Part shown: positions 21,989-33,468 of the stretch, piece by piece
How the letters are laid out: the number at the start of each line of letters is the position of its first letter
Numbering within the stretch: position 1 is the stretch's first letter
Assembly: GCA_033816765.1 (NCBI GenBank)
Contig: CM066296.1
Span: 248,001 to 312,000 of the forward strand
Length of the DNA: 64,000 nt
Source of the DNA: Nothopassalora personata
Taxonomy: Eukaryota; Ascomycota; Dothideomycetes; Mycosphaerellales; Mycosphaerellaceae
Direction: 5' to 3'
Translations under genes and position numbers: made by a program
The notes under the pieces: model-generated
The model's input: only the letters and a program-made list of their open reading frames with translations
What the model was told of the DNA's origin: nothing
Databases searched by the model: none

Positions 21989-22633
21989 CAAGCATCAATA
22001 GATCCGATAGATGATGCAGTCAATGACTCCCGCCTGACAACGTCGTTGATGGATCGTTCACTGTCATCCCGTGATGTCTGTGTTGAAGATGGGAGGGGAT
22101 GACGACGCGTGACATGTTTTGCGAGAAGCATTTTCCGGCCGAGATAGCGCCGATGACGATGTAGTCCACCCAACAGCGTCTCCTTCTTCATCGGCTGCAT
22201 CATTTGTTCATCCCACATGCATCTTCTCACACGATAGTCTGTTCAAAAGCGCCGCACAAGCAACTTCGGTGTCTACAACACTTCTGGTAGAGGAGGTCCC
22301 CAGACGGGAAGCGCTTCAAGCCCTGCTTGGACCTTCGCATTGGGAGTCTCCCGATTGACCAAGTCGCCATCGGCATAGTATGCCAAAATCAACTTGTTAG
22401 GATTGAACCAGTAATCAAAATGATCAAAGAATTCAGCATCAGAGCAAGGTCCGGGGGCCGTGCCCGGTCACTTGCTGTGTGCAGTGGGTATGGGTATGGC
22501 TAAGCACGGAAGCAGCATATTCACTTACCACTTGACTCCCAACAATAAGTCTCCCCACGCCCCAGCACACTTCATAGCCTTTGCTCAAGTCTGTTGATAC
22601 AATAGTTGCTTCTGAGATGACAATATGCTACAC
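21989..22633. other. Interval with a minus-strand protein-like relic
   Basis: On the minus strand, about 22286-22460 reads as protein-like sequence (GPCSDAEFFDHFDYWFNP, then KLILAYYADGDL, ending PVWGPPLPEVL and a TAG stop). A second stretch at about 22525-22605 reads KGYEVCWGVGRLIVGSQV before a GTAAGT donor. They could be 3' exons of the neighbouring HET gene or of a separate decayed gene. No continuous frame with a start links them, because TGA precedes the first stretch in frame. I do not recognise the family. Confidence 0.3.
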
Positions 22634-24308
22634 TTAGAATATGGTTTGGTTCGAGTCTGTGCCATAGCATTTTCCAGAGCGATTTCTCCATGCATACATG
22701 CACACCACGACGCCATCGATACCGTGGGCTTCGGTCACCGGGTATCGTGTTAAAGGCTTAAGGTTGGGATGTGCAGCCCGAAGTGTCCTCGGTCTTGTGA
22801 GTAGAACAGCGGATGTGGTACAATTCCCGGAATTGGTAGAGGCCAAATTCTCAAAAGTATTCCCGCTGACCCACGTCCTTCGATTAGGATTAGCACCAGA
22901 AAGCATGTTCCTGCGATGCGGGTTCCAGATTTGAGAAGCGACTGTGACGAAAATCTCCCATGGGATGTACAATCCTCCATGGTACATCTGGACTTTCTCG
23001 CAAACGACGATTTCTTGCAGTGCCCAAAAGCGCTTGAAGTATTCATTGGTTAGCAAGTCCGTCAATGCAAGCCATTTCCTCGTGCCTCGCCCCGATTGAG
23101 TCATTTTGCTGAGCTTCATAGCTGAGTCCGAGAATTGGAGGGATAGGGCGTAAATCTCATAGATTAATGGGGCTGTGAGATGAGACCTCCAGTCACCTCC
23201 AGGGTAGAAGACTACTCGCTCTGCCTGCTTGTAGATGTCACGCATGATGGTGATTTGGGAGGCTTTCTCGGCATTGTCGTTTTGATTGATGCAAATCGCA
23301 TCGATCCAGACAGTCCTGTCCCGCCATGTCCAACGTCGAGCAAAGAGCAGATCGAAGGCGGATTTGGTGATGCTGAAACGATAACCATCAACGACGAGCT
23401 CGTGGTCGAGTTCTGAACTCGCCCAGCGATATGAAAGTGCTTCAAATTCTGGGCTCGAGTCGAGGAAGACGGCGTGATAGTTGCCTTGATCGAGCCTGGA
23501 GACCAGAGTCTGAGTTTTTGGATGGTAAGCAGTCTGATCTCCCCTGGTCGTAATGGGGTGTATTGGTAAGTGGGCGCTCGAGATCGTGTTTGCCGCCTTT
23601 GCTCTCGAGTCGCCAGGCTGTATTGGCAGGCCTGGGGTTGACCTGGAAGGTCCAAATCCAAACGACATCAAAGAAGTCCCATGCCTTCATCAAGGCTGTA
23701 ACTGGCAGGAATATGATGCGCGGGATCGAGGCCAGTGACGGGTATCGTGTGACAGAATCGTTGAGCACGCCAGCGAGGGGCGAATAAGCGATCATCCAAG
23801 GCAGTAACAAGAGGATCGTTGTAGTCAGAACTCGCCAGTTCAACGCTTGCCACACCTGCTATCGATGGAAAAGAACGTATGCTGTGATGCCATAGGCCAC
23901 AGCTGCATCCCGACGAAGCATACACTGCAACTTTTCCTCGCCAGGAGGCCTATCGCTCACTGTGTACGCGAGCAGGACATGGGCATAAGAGAAGCTGTAG
24001 CTTATCACACCCTACGCGATAAGAATGTGCCAATGCCGGACCCTAGCCGTGACGATGACCAAGCAGGCCAATTGCGCCGCAAGCAGGGCCAGCTCCAGCC
24101 GTTGTCCAGGTGTTCCTGAGCCAGTTCTAACGACTCTCGCCAGCTCGTTCGCAACTCGGAGGTAGCGCCAGAGGAGCCAGGCACAGATCACCCATGTGTA
24201 GAGACGAGAATCCAGGAAGTAGAAGAACCATGCCGGTACGCTCGCTGTGAAGATGTAGCCGGCCCGCATGCCGAAGATCAGACCGGTCTCGTAAGTTGGC
24301 TCCGGCAT
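22634..24308 (-). pseudogene. Membrane-anchored HET-domain (heterokaryon incompatibility) gene, apparently disrupted
   Basis: From ATG 24306-24308 one minus-strand frame encodes several hydrophobic helices (AGYIFTASVPAWFFYFL, LALLAAQLACLVIV, VLTTTILLLLPWMIAY). It is interrupted by TAG at 24012-24014 and again at 23859-23861, with fully protein-like sequence on both sides. The frame then changes near 23580-23650, where YTPLRPGEIRLLTIQK starts the HET region. It changes again at a run of five T (23515-23519, A5 on the coding strand), after which FEALSYRWASSELDHE, TVWIDAICINQNDNAEKA and VVFYPGGDW give a clear HET domain. Each frame change is equivalent to losing one base. HET proteins trigger cell death on fusion of unlike strains. 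The open frame stops at 22634 without the usual long C-terminal part. Short introns could hide some lesions, but no good splice sites fit. Confidence 0.65.
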
Positions 24309-24558
24309 CGTTGTAACCTGTGATCGCGTTAATTGTTCTGTGTTCAATTCGGACAGAGCTGAATGAGGTTCAAAGCTCTTGCAAGCTACCGCCAAGCATT
24401 GCGCTTAGCGCAACCAATGGCGGTTGAGTGTAGGATCGTGCTATGTTCACTATCAGCAGAACAGGGTATCATATATCATATTGCACAGCGCCTCGAACCA
24501 TTCGCACCCACTCGGCGTGTCACATCGTATGACAGCAGCACGAAAGGGTCACGTCGTG

Positions 24559-26219
24559 CTACGCTTCCTTCTTCTTCAACTCTCTCTCCAGCCACCCTTC
24601 GAAGAGCGCCCTAGTCCGTCTCTCATCCTCCAAATCATCCATCATCTTGCTCTCGCGCCAGAGGTGCACTATCCCAAACCCTACCTCGATACAAATGAGT
24701 AGGATGATGGTCCATTCGAGCATGCTGGAGTGCTTCTCGCTGAGCCTACAGATAACAAGACGTCAGTCGTGAATATGAACCTGAAGCCAGCGCTGCGTGC
24801 ACCAACATCTCGTCCTTCGCTTCATGAATACCTCACCATCTGATGCACCTCAAAACGCCGTCCATCCTGAAAATAACATTCCACTCACCTCTGACTCAAA
24901 ACCCCAGCAATCTCACTCGCATAATCCATCTTCTCATTAAGTCCTTTAATCCTAACTCCCACATCCAACGCCTTCCCCACCATCTCATAATACCCCTCCA
25001 GCCCCAGCTCATGGGGACTATCCCAAAACAGATCCGGCAAACTATCCGTCAATTCACTATAGAGATTTAGTTGCGCACGGATCAACAGGAGTTCGCCGGT
25101 TTTCTGGAGGATCTGGGAGCGGTTAATTTTTAGTTTCTTCCCGGATGCAAGGGTAAGGGGAATGGAGCGCGTGGTGGAGAAATAGTGGGAGAGGCTGTTT
25201 TCAAGCACGGCGAGTTTGGTGGACCGCGCCAGGGCGGAGGAGAAGGCGATTTTGGCGAGGATCGTGTCAACTTCTGGGCTGCCTGCAAGGAGAGCGTGTT
25301 AGTTATCGAGCATGAACGTCGATGTCCATCAGGACCGAGGCGTGGTGGCAAAGAGCGTGCTCTAGTTCGCTGATGTCGCGAACGCCACCATTTGGGGCGA
25401 CTTACGATTGTCTTCCGGATCAGTGGATGTAGTAGCAGTGTACTCATCTGAGTTGTAGTGATCACTTGGCTTGACCCCCAAGATGATCGTATCTCCAATG
25501 ATGCGACTACTTTCCTTGGACTCGTCCTCGATGTATTCAAGGTACTCAATCTCCATCTTATCAAGGTGTCCAGTCTCGCCAGCAGCAGCAGGTAGGTATC
25601 TCGTCACAATCTTCTGTGCTAGCAGTTCCGGCACATTCCACGTAACAACACAGCCGCTGGGAAAGACAAACACATCTCCAGCGCCTTGTGCTTTCTCTTC
25701 ACCTGTCTCGTCATCCTGAATAACGTAGTTCTGCGTCTGGAAATGAAGGACCTGAGGGAAAAGGCCGGTTCCGCGTGGATCTGGCGTGTATCCCTCGCGT
25801 TGTAGTTCCCAACTTGCTCGGCTCAGGTTGTAGGTCTCTGCTGCGCAGTAGGCTGTCACGTCTTTGGTGTCCGCTTCTGGATCCACATAACGTGTCTTTC
25901 CACTTCGTCTTATCACCAGCCTTGACCTCTGAGCGTCTAATGCTACCTTTCGCAGCGAATTCTTGGTGGCGTGTTTCGAAGCGGCCTTGCGTTTTGGTGT
26001 TGCCTTTCCTGGCTCGTTCTGGGTAATATCATCCTTTCGAGTGATCCGACTTGAGGTGAAGTGGTTACGAGGGATCTTCCGTGCCTGGAGAGCAGTTTGC
26101 TGGTGTAGAAGCTTGTGACCGAGTGGAAGGCTTCGTATTGGTGGTGCCGCGATCGTGGTCAAGCTCCGTTTCGCTATCACAGCAAATCCGGCGAAGGTCG
26201 CAGCCTGACTGTTCATCAT
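24559..26219 (-). CDS. RMND1: RMND1/DUF155 family mitochondrial inner-membrane protein
   Basis: Three exons, 25406-26219, 24889-25282 and 24559-24745, encode about 464 residues. The introns are 123 and 143 nt with GTAAGT/GTGAGT donors and TTGCAG/CTGTAG acceptors, in phase. The first 90 residues are basic and Ser/Thr/Arg-rich without acids, as in a mitochondrial presequence. The DUF155 domain spans about 145-410 (TAYCAAETYNLSRASWELQ, DVFVFPSGCVVTWNVPE, SLPDLFWDSPHELGLEGYY). A single C-terminal helix (WTIILLICIEVGFGIVHLW) is followed by charged residues. Human RMND1 and yeast Mrx10 anchor mitochondrial ribosomes at the inner membrane; cytosolic paralogues Rmd1/Rmd8 lack the presequence. This supports the mitochondrial member. 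It is divergent from VPS41, with 186 bp between start codons. Confidence 0.9.
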
Positions 26220-26405
26220 CCTGATATGAGGCTACACATATGAGTGATTGAGTCGCTGTTTGGTTGATTGACAAGTACTTCATCTCTAGTCCTACTCCAC
26301 AGCTTCCCCACGAGACGTCCGCGCGACGCTTCTATCCTACAACAGCACCCACTTCTACACGAGAATTGGTGAGCTCGCTGGAGCACGTCCCTCGATGCCT
26401 GCAGC

Positions 26406-29400
26406 ATGTCTGCTGCTCTCCAGGCAACGGAGAGCGACAACTCCACACACAACACCATCAACCATGAAAGACCTACCGCAGCACCTGCCAACGATGGAGG
26501 CGCGGAAGCAGAGGAGGAAGAAGAGGAGGAAGAGGAAGACGACAGCGACGACGAGCCCAAGCTGAAGTACGCGAAATTGACGGGCAATCTCGCCAATGTA
26601 TACCGCAATGGCGACTCGACCTCGACCTTCACCGTGGTGGGCGACAAGATGGTCGTGGGCACACACAACGGAAGCATACATGCCTTGGCTGTGCCTACGC
26701 TGGAGAGCCTGCGGACATACCGTGCCCACCAAGCGACCGTTACGAGCATATCGATCAGCCCGGTGCCACCAGCGCCCGTCCTGGTCAGAAGTGAAACGGG
26801 CAGTGCGGCCATGCTGTCAAGTCCACCGCCAAGCAGCAGAGGTATCCCGGCGCCCACGAGGACGAAGACGGGTATGAGCAGCAGCTCGAGGACACCCCAG
26901 AGACAGCAAGAGCCTGTTTCGAACACGCCGAACAACCAAATCTACATCGCGACGAGCTCTTTGGATGGCCATGTCTGCGTTTCATCTCTCATCGATCCAG
27001 CCGATGTACAGCTACGCAACTTTGCCAGGCCCGTGAATGCCGTCGCTCTGAGTCCCGACTATAAGAACGACAAGACATACCTATCTGGTGGCCTAGCAGG
27101 AAGCTTGATCCTGACGGTGGGAGGAAAGGCCGGTGTCAGCACGGATGCGAACACGAACAGCGCAGCAGCAGCAGCGTCAGGATGGCTGGGTGCAATAGGT
27201 CTGGGGAGCAATACTGGATCTGACAAGAGCTTGCACTCGGGAGAAGGGGCGATTAACAGTATCAAGTGGAGTCACAGTGGAAAGTGGGTCGTGTGGGTGA
27301 ATGAGGAGGGCATCAAAATCATGCGGAGTCATCTCAAGCTAGGGAGTGAGGACCAGGAAGATGCATGGAGACGCATAGCGCATGCAGCGAGGCCTAACCG
27401 CAAAGGCTGGGAAGATATGGTTGGCGTGTGGAAAGGCAGGTGTGAGTGGATTGATGAGAAGACGCTGGAGTCGGACGATCTTACAACCGGAGGTGGCCAC
27501 GACAAAGCACTCGATACGCAGAACGGAGTCAACGGCAACGATACTGTCGTGTCGACGACCTCCACGAAAGGCAAGAAGAACATCGAGAAATTGCTGGTTG
27601 GGTGGGGAGACACTGCTTGGGTGCTGCATGTCCAGACTGGAAGCTCTACCGCTCACGGACCAAATGTAAAACGACAGATCGGCAGTGCAGACATTATCCA
27701 CAAGTTGCAGTTCCGAGACTGCATTATATCCGGCATCAGCTTCTACACACCATCACTACTGGCCATACTAGCGTACCGGACGAGAGACGACGATGATAAT
27801 CTCATCAACGCACCTCACAGTCTGGGCAAAGGTGGCAAAGATGACACAACTCGAAATGGACGGCAGCACAGACACACAAGCCTGGCACCTCAACTGCGGC
27901 TTGTGAACGTGGTCAACGGAGAAGAAGTCGAGCTTGATGAGCTCTCAAGGATATCGCGCTATGAGACGCTATCTGCACAGGACTATCATCTCGGGGCACT
28001 ATACATGCCTCCCCCATTACCCGACAAAGCAGCGAAAGAGCAGACTCGTGGAAAGCTGGAAGACATCTGGGATGTCACGAAGAATGCGACAGTCCAGACA
28101 CTAACGGTTGGCGGCTATGCCACTCGTATTTTCTCGTCAGGTGCCAGCATCATGAGTGGGAGCAGTGATGGACGCGGCACAAACGGCCGAACTGGATCCT
28201 TCAAGCGGCAGGGTTCTGTGCAAGACGTCACGCCCACACCCGAAGTACGAAGAAGACCTGTCGATGCGCACCCTTACACGCTGGAGCCAGGCCTCAAGCT
28301 GTTCATTCACAGTCCGTACGACTGTGTTCTGGCTGTCAAGCGAGAGTTGTCAGATCATCTGGAGTGGCTGCTGGAGCATCAGCAGTATGGCGAGGCTTGG
28401 AAACTGATTGACGAACACCCCGAGGCCGTGGACACGTCTGCTTCTGATCTACAGTCTTCTACCTCTCAGCCAAGCTCGCCCATCAAATCTGGGGTCGGCC
28501 AAAATGGAAGCCTTGCTGATTTCTTCGCCGACGAGAACAGTTCTCAGTCGACGGGTGTGAACCTGCGAGCACACAACTCTACAGCACAGAAAGAAAAGCG
28601 ACGTATTGGTGATCTCTGGATGCAACAACTTGTCTCTGCCAACGAGTGGGAGGAAGCTGGTAAAGTTGCCGGCAAAGTTCTAGGCACCAGCAGCAGATGG
28701 GAACATTGGGTCTGGACGTTCGCCCAGGCAGACAAGTTCGACGAAATCACGCCGTATATACCATCGACTGCACTCAAGCCGCCGCTTCCAAGCCTGGTGT
28801 ATGAGGTGATCCTGGGACACTACATAGGCAAGGATCGAGAGCGGCTTAGCAAGCTGCTCGAAGTGTGGGATCCTGAGCTGTTTGATGTGAAGAGTGTCAT
28901 CTCTGCCATTGAAGATCGACTCGAAAGTGGCGAAGTCACGGAGAACAGCACAGAAGATGCCGTTCAAGGGCGAGATTGGCGGATCCTTATGGAAGCCCTC
29001 GCACGACTGTACTTTGCAGACGGCCGAGCGAGAGATGCTTTGCGCTGCTACATCGCATTGCAAGATGCTGAGAAAGCTTTCAGCTTGATACGAGAGGAGA
29101 AGCTGCTGGATGTCGTTGTCGACGATGTTCCTGGTCTGCTGATGCTGAGGATCAGCCGACAGCAAATGCGTTCAGCGCCCCTCTCCGAGCTTGAAGAGGC
29201 CAGCTCAGAAGCCATCCAGCTGCTGATTGACGAAGCGCATCGCGGAACCGTGCCTGTTGTCTCTGTTGTCCGGCAGCTTACGCGAAAGGGCGACACTTTC
29301 CAGCCTTTCCTCTTCTTCTACTTCCGGACGCTGTGGAACACTGGACCCTCGACAGCAGCAGGTCGGGGTCGCATTAGAAGAGGCGGGCCATTCGATGCTC

Positions 29401-30430
29401 GCAAAGAAGAAAGCCATGCCATGGTGGAAGACCATGCCGATCTCGCTGTCAAACTCTTTGCAGAGTACGACCGCGACCTTTTACACAATTTCCTCAAAGC
29501 CAGTCAGATGTACAGCTACGATAAAGCTGCAGAGATCTGCGAGCGGCGACACTACATTCCAGAATTAGTGCACATCCTCAGCAAGACCGGGCAGACCAAG
29601 CGGGCACTATACCTCATCATAGGCGAACTAGGAGATGTAAGCCAAGCTATCAGCTTCGCCAAAGAGAACCCGGACCTGTGGAGTGATTTACTCAACTACT
29701 CTATGGACAAGCCCTCCTTCATCAAAGGCTTACTTGAGGAAGTCGGCGCTGCAGCAGCTTTCAATCCCATCGATGTCGTACGCCGGATCCCTGAAGGTCT
29801 GGAGATCGAAGGGCTCAAGCAAGGTATCCAGCGCCTTGTCCGCGAATTCGAGATCCAGATGTCGATATCTGAAGGCGTTGCCAAAGTCCTTCGCGGCGAG
29901 GTGGGAATGGGCATGGACACTCTCCGCGCAGGCCGTAAGAAGGGCGTGCGCTTCGAAGTGGTCCATGAGAGCGCCAACGACGTTGACCTAGCTGTCCACG
30001 ATCCACCTACACAGGTGCCCAAGGGTGGCGAAACAATCCCAACTCCCAAGCGGAAAGCCGAGAAATCACATGCAAGACAGATCAAGTCTGGTCACTGCGT
30101 GGGGTGTGGCGAGCCTTTTAGGGAGGACGGTAAGTGGCCAGTCCTTGATCAACACAGGAACTGTTTACTAACATTGATTTGACAGACAAAGAGACTCTCA
30201 TCGGCTTCGCCTGCGGTCACGTATACCACCTTTCCTGCCTCCTCGACGCAAACCCCGACACGAACAAGAAAGAGGCAGACAATGTCCTTGATCAGCTCGC
30301 TACTGCTGCGGAAGAAGACGACGGCGGCTACGGTGGTCGTAGTGTTGGTGGGAAGGTTGCGCATGCGCATATCATTCAGAATGTTGTGCGCGGTGGGTGT
30401 CAGCATTGTTTGATGCCGGAAGGCGCTTGA
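26406..30430 (+). CDS. VPS41: Vps41, HOPS complex subunit
   Basis: Exon 1 is 26406-30129 and exon 2 is 30186-30430, with a 56-nt intron (GTAAGT, TTTGACAG). They encode about 1322 residues. An acidic run (residues about 33-50, AEEEEEEEEEDDSDDE) precedes the typical KYAKLTGNLANVY segment. A WD40/beta-propeller follows to about residue 420, with a low-complexity insertion around 135-180. A clathrin-heavy-chain repeat region occupies about 620-1150. The intron splits a C-terminal RING-H2-like finger: HCVGCGEPF before it and ACGHVYHLSCLL, then GGCQHC, after it, with a Gly/Asp-rich spacer of about 55 residues before the last Cys pair. Vps41 links AP-3 vesicles and Rab7/Ypt7 membranes to vacuole fusion. 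Length and domain order match fungal orthologues. Confidence 0.94.
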
Positions 30431-31133
30431 TTAGGAATGTGGCTCATCTTGCAGCATTCAGCAAGGCGTTTTTGGTGTTGAGCGTGGAGGTTTTTTCGGC
30501 AAAGCATGTGAGCGGGAGGTGGAGATACCCCATGGTGGTTATATATTGTATGTATATACGGCACGACAATGGAAAGGGACAACTTGATCCAGTCTTTCCC
30601 TCCAATGCTCATGGATTGTGTTCTAGAGCTGACTGACTATGGCCTGTACATCGCTTTGAATAATACCCCACCGTTAGTGACACTGCATGGTCCGGACGAT
30701 TGTGCAGATATCATAGTACCTTTGACGCGACACGACACTGAATCTATGGCAATGGATCTATGGCAACCGGCCGCGACTTCGGTCGAGAAATTGTTGTTCC
30801 CTCTTTCATCGTCTGCACTTTAAGTTCCAGTCGTTCGAGTCCCTCGTCCTGGTCAACCTTCCATTCATCAAGAGTCTTCATGGCCAGAGAATTTAGAGGA
30901 CAGCGCGAGAATGTCCAACAAAGCCTTCGCACTGTCAGCTGCTATGCTGTCTCCGCCGAAGAAGTGATACCTGCCCACGGAAGGGGAATGTCCAGCATAT
31001 TTTTATACAGGTCTCACTGCGTTCAAGTCTTGCACTAGCCATCGCCGTGCGCAGTCGCAGTGCTGTGAGAGCAGCCATCCCACTCTTATACGCCAAAGGC
31101 CATCGCCAATGCATCATAGACCGCGTTTTACAC
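30431..31133. other. Convergent intergenic region between VPS41 and GAR1
   Basis: 703 bp between two 3' ends. It should hold both 3' UTRs; AT-rich TATATATTGTATGTATATAC near 30540-30560 could be part of a 3'-end signal. Short frames on both strands show no family motif. Nothing else is supported. Confidence 0.45.
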
Positions 31134-31843
31134 CTAATATCCTCTACCTCTGGGCGCGCCTCTTCCTCTGCTGCTGAAACCACCACCGCCCCGGCTGAAG
31201 CCACCGCTGCCCGAGAATCCGCCTCGCGAACCACCTCTTGCCCCTCCCCTGCCTCTATCTCCTCCAAATCCGCCCCTGCCTCTTGGCGCACCGCGTCCTC
31301 CTCTGCTAAATGCTCCACCGCGTCCGCCGCGACCGCGATCGCCGCCAGCGCCCTTGGGCTTCTTCACCTTGGGCGCGCCTGGCGGAGGCTTGGGCTTGGG
31401 CAGGAACTTCTCGAGCGGTAGGAGCTTGTCCCCGCCGATGTAGACTTTGTCGCCGGTCTTGAAAGATGTCGCTTGGATTCCTTCTTGCGGCTTGATCGTG
31501 AAGTAGACTTGGTTGAGAGGGCCGAGGATCTCGTCGACTTTGCCGATGGGGGTCTTGTTCTCGAGGTAGATGGGAGCGTTGAAGTAGGGGATCTTGACAT
31601 TCACGGACTCGCAGACCATCTCGCCTTCGGTCGCGTGCATGAATTGGCCCATTTCTGAGGGTGTGTTAGAAGGTGTACTTGGTGGGCTTGCTCCACTTTC
31701 TTGCGCATACCGTAGACTTGATCTGGGGGGCCGTATGACTGCTGAAAGCCACCGCGACCGCCTCTGAAGCCTCCCCTGCCGCCGCGATCACCTCCGCCGC
31801 CTCTGCTGAATCCTCCACCTCGTCCTCCACCGCGGAAGGACAT
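31134..31843 (-). CDS. GAR1: Gar1, H/ACA snoRNP subunit
   Basis: Exons 31711-31843 and 31134-31654 are joined across a 56-nt intron (GTATGC...CCCTCAG) and encode about 217 residues. Glycine-arginine-rich (GAR) domains flank the core at both ends: [19 protein letters not shown] at the N-terminus and repeated RGG/SRGG in the last 75 residues. The central core reads [18 protein letters not shown], then [20 protein letters not shown] and [20 protein letters not shown], the conserved Gar1 beta-barrel that contacts Cbf5. Gar1 is an essential nucleolar component of pseudouridylating H/ACA particles. The intron sits at the junction between the N-terminal GAR domain and the core. It is divergent from the NSUN gene, 410 bp away. 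Confidence 0.95.
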
Positions 31844-32253
31844 TTTGCAGTACTCCGATGCTCGGTGTGCGTCTTGGTAGCGTCCGGGTGTTGGACGTAG
31901 GCGTCTATGAAGACGCTGGTACTCTTTGCTAGCGTCTGTGCATGCAGAGACTGCTAGTTAAGGGTCTCGTCGTGGGATGTGGTCGTAGCGCTACACCGTT
32001 CATCTGCTACTACTGTACAGTATCTTCAGAGCTCTTGGATAATTTCGATGGCAGAGCTCGAAACTCTAGCATTCAAAGCGGACTAGCGCCTCGTGACTTC
32101 GTGTATTGGCGCGAAAACTCTGCTGTGCCTAGATTGCAGCGCTGCCACGTTCTTGTCGTCAACGACGTGTCTCTTGCTTGCTGACGATGCAGTCCACACT
32201 GCTGAAGCCCGCTACAACACGTCGTCTCTTCCGGACTTGAGCACCGGTCCGCC
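31844..32253. promoter_or_regulatory. Divergent promoter region, GAR1 / NSUN methyltransferase
   Basis: 410 bp between two ATGs of genes that both act in RNA modification. No other gene or clear repeat is seen. Shared regulation of ribosome biogenesis genes is a possible but untested reason for the arrangement. Confidence 0.4.
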
Positions 32254-33468
32254 ATGACCAAGACACACCGCAAGGGCACCTCCTTGGCAGAAGACGCATT
32301 CAATCGCCACTACGCTGCCATCTGGGGAGAAGAGCGATGGAACAACTCGCTGCTACCAGCACTGCTTCAGCCGACGCGTTATACCTGTGTCCTCAACCGA
32401 TACGCTGCACTACCAGGCGCTCTCCAGCTGATCCAGGATCCCAATGTCGAGACGCGTGAGCTCAATCTACCAAACAAAGCAAACGGTGCCCGTCTGGGGG
32501 ACGAAGGCTACCCACCGAATTGCTACGCCCGTTATGCAAAGTCGGCACAGAATGACGAGAGCACGGCAGGCATTGCACCATCCGGCCTGCCATTTCCTCC
32601 ACCAGGTCAGGTCAACAGCAGATTGCTTTCACATTGGAATCTGGATGGTGCCTCGGTCCTAGCTGCGTCCTTACTAGATCCTCAGCCTGGTGAACATGTA
32701 TTGGACCTCTGTGCAGCACCTGGTGGCAAGTCGATTGTGCTTTGTCAACGCCTCTTTCCGCACTACCATCTTGACCCTTCTCCACTGAAGCAGAAGTCGC
32801 TGAACATTCTGAAGTTACGTGAGGGCAGTCTGACTTCCAACGAAGCAGACGCTACTCGGCATCGCCGACTTGGAGATAATCTGAAAGCTTATCTGCCAAA
32901 GGCTTTGATTGATACACCAGGAAGCAGGCTACTCCGAGTTGACGGTGCAAATCCCAAGAATGCCAACCAGCTGTGCGTGAGTGTTCAAGGCAAGACTCGA
33001 GGTTTCGACAAAGTCCTTATTGATGCGCCTTGCTCATCTGAGCGGCACATTATCCATGCCCAGGCGAAAGCTCAAGCTTCAGGTAGAGATGCACCGGAAA
33101 TGGTCAACTGGAGATCCGGATCATCAAAGCGACTACAGGCGACACAAGTAGATCTGCTGCTCAATGGTCTGAGAGCAGCGAGGATCGGAGGCACTATCAT
33201 TTATGCCACATGTTCGATTGAGCCGACGGAGAACGATGCTGTCATTGAAAAGGTCTTGTCCCAGATCGAGAAAGAACGAAAGAAGAGCCTGCAATGGAGT
33301 GTCAAGGTTGGTTTCGCAGCTGGCGCGGGCGATCAGGCTCTAGAGGCTCAGATTGAGGCATCATGGGCGGAACGGACGAAGCATGGCTGGATTGTATTAC
33401 CTGATCATCCTAGTGGTGAAGGCTGGGGTCCGTTGTTCTTTGCCTGCTTGACCAAGACTGCAGACTGA
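32254..33468 (+). CDS. NOL1/NOP2/Sun-family RNA m5C methyltransferase (NSUN3/NSUN4-like)
   Basis: A single exon of 404 residues. The SAM site is VLDLCAAPGGKS (149-160). Motif IV, LIDAPCSSERH, holds C260, and motif VI, YATCSIEPTEND, holds C320, the usual catalytic nucleophile of this family. An acidic motif II/III region (LLRVDGANP) lies between them. There is no N-terminal PUA or long basic extension as in Nop2 or Trm4, and the size fits the short NSUN3/NSUN4 branch that modifies mitochondrial tRNA or rRNA. The N-terminus (MTKTHRKGTSLAEDAFNRHY) is basic but not a textbook presequence, so location is open. It is divergent from GAR1. The target RNA is not deducible. Confidence 0.88.
   Translation: MTKTHRKGTSLAEDAFNRHYAAIWGEERWNNSLLPALLQPTRYTCVLNRYAALPGALQLIQDPNVETRELNLPNKANGARLGDEGYPPNCYARYAKSAQNDESTAGIAPSGLPFPPPGQVNSRLLSHWNLDGASVLAASLLDPQPGEHVLDLCAAPGGKSIVLCQRLFPHYHLDPSPLKQKSLNILKLREGSLTSNEADATRHRRLGDNLKAYLPKALIDTPGSRLLRVDGANPKNANQLCVSVQGKTRGFDKVLIDAPCSSERHIIHAQAKAQASGRDAPEMVNWRSGSSKRLQATQVDLLLNGLRAARIGGTIIYATCSIEPTENDAVIEKVLSQIEKERKKSLQWSVKVGFAAGAGDQALEAQIEASWAERTKHGWIVLPDHPSGEGWGPLFFACLTKTAD

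Noticed and set aside
22645..22670. GGTTCGAGTC word resembling a tRNA T-loop
   Set aside because: The flanking bases do not pair into a T-stem and no acceptor or anticodon arm fits around it.
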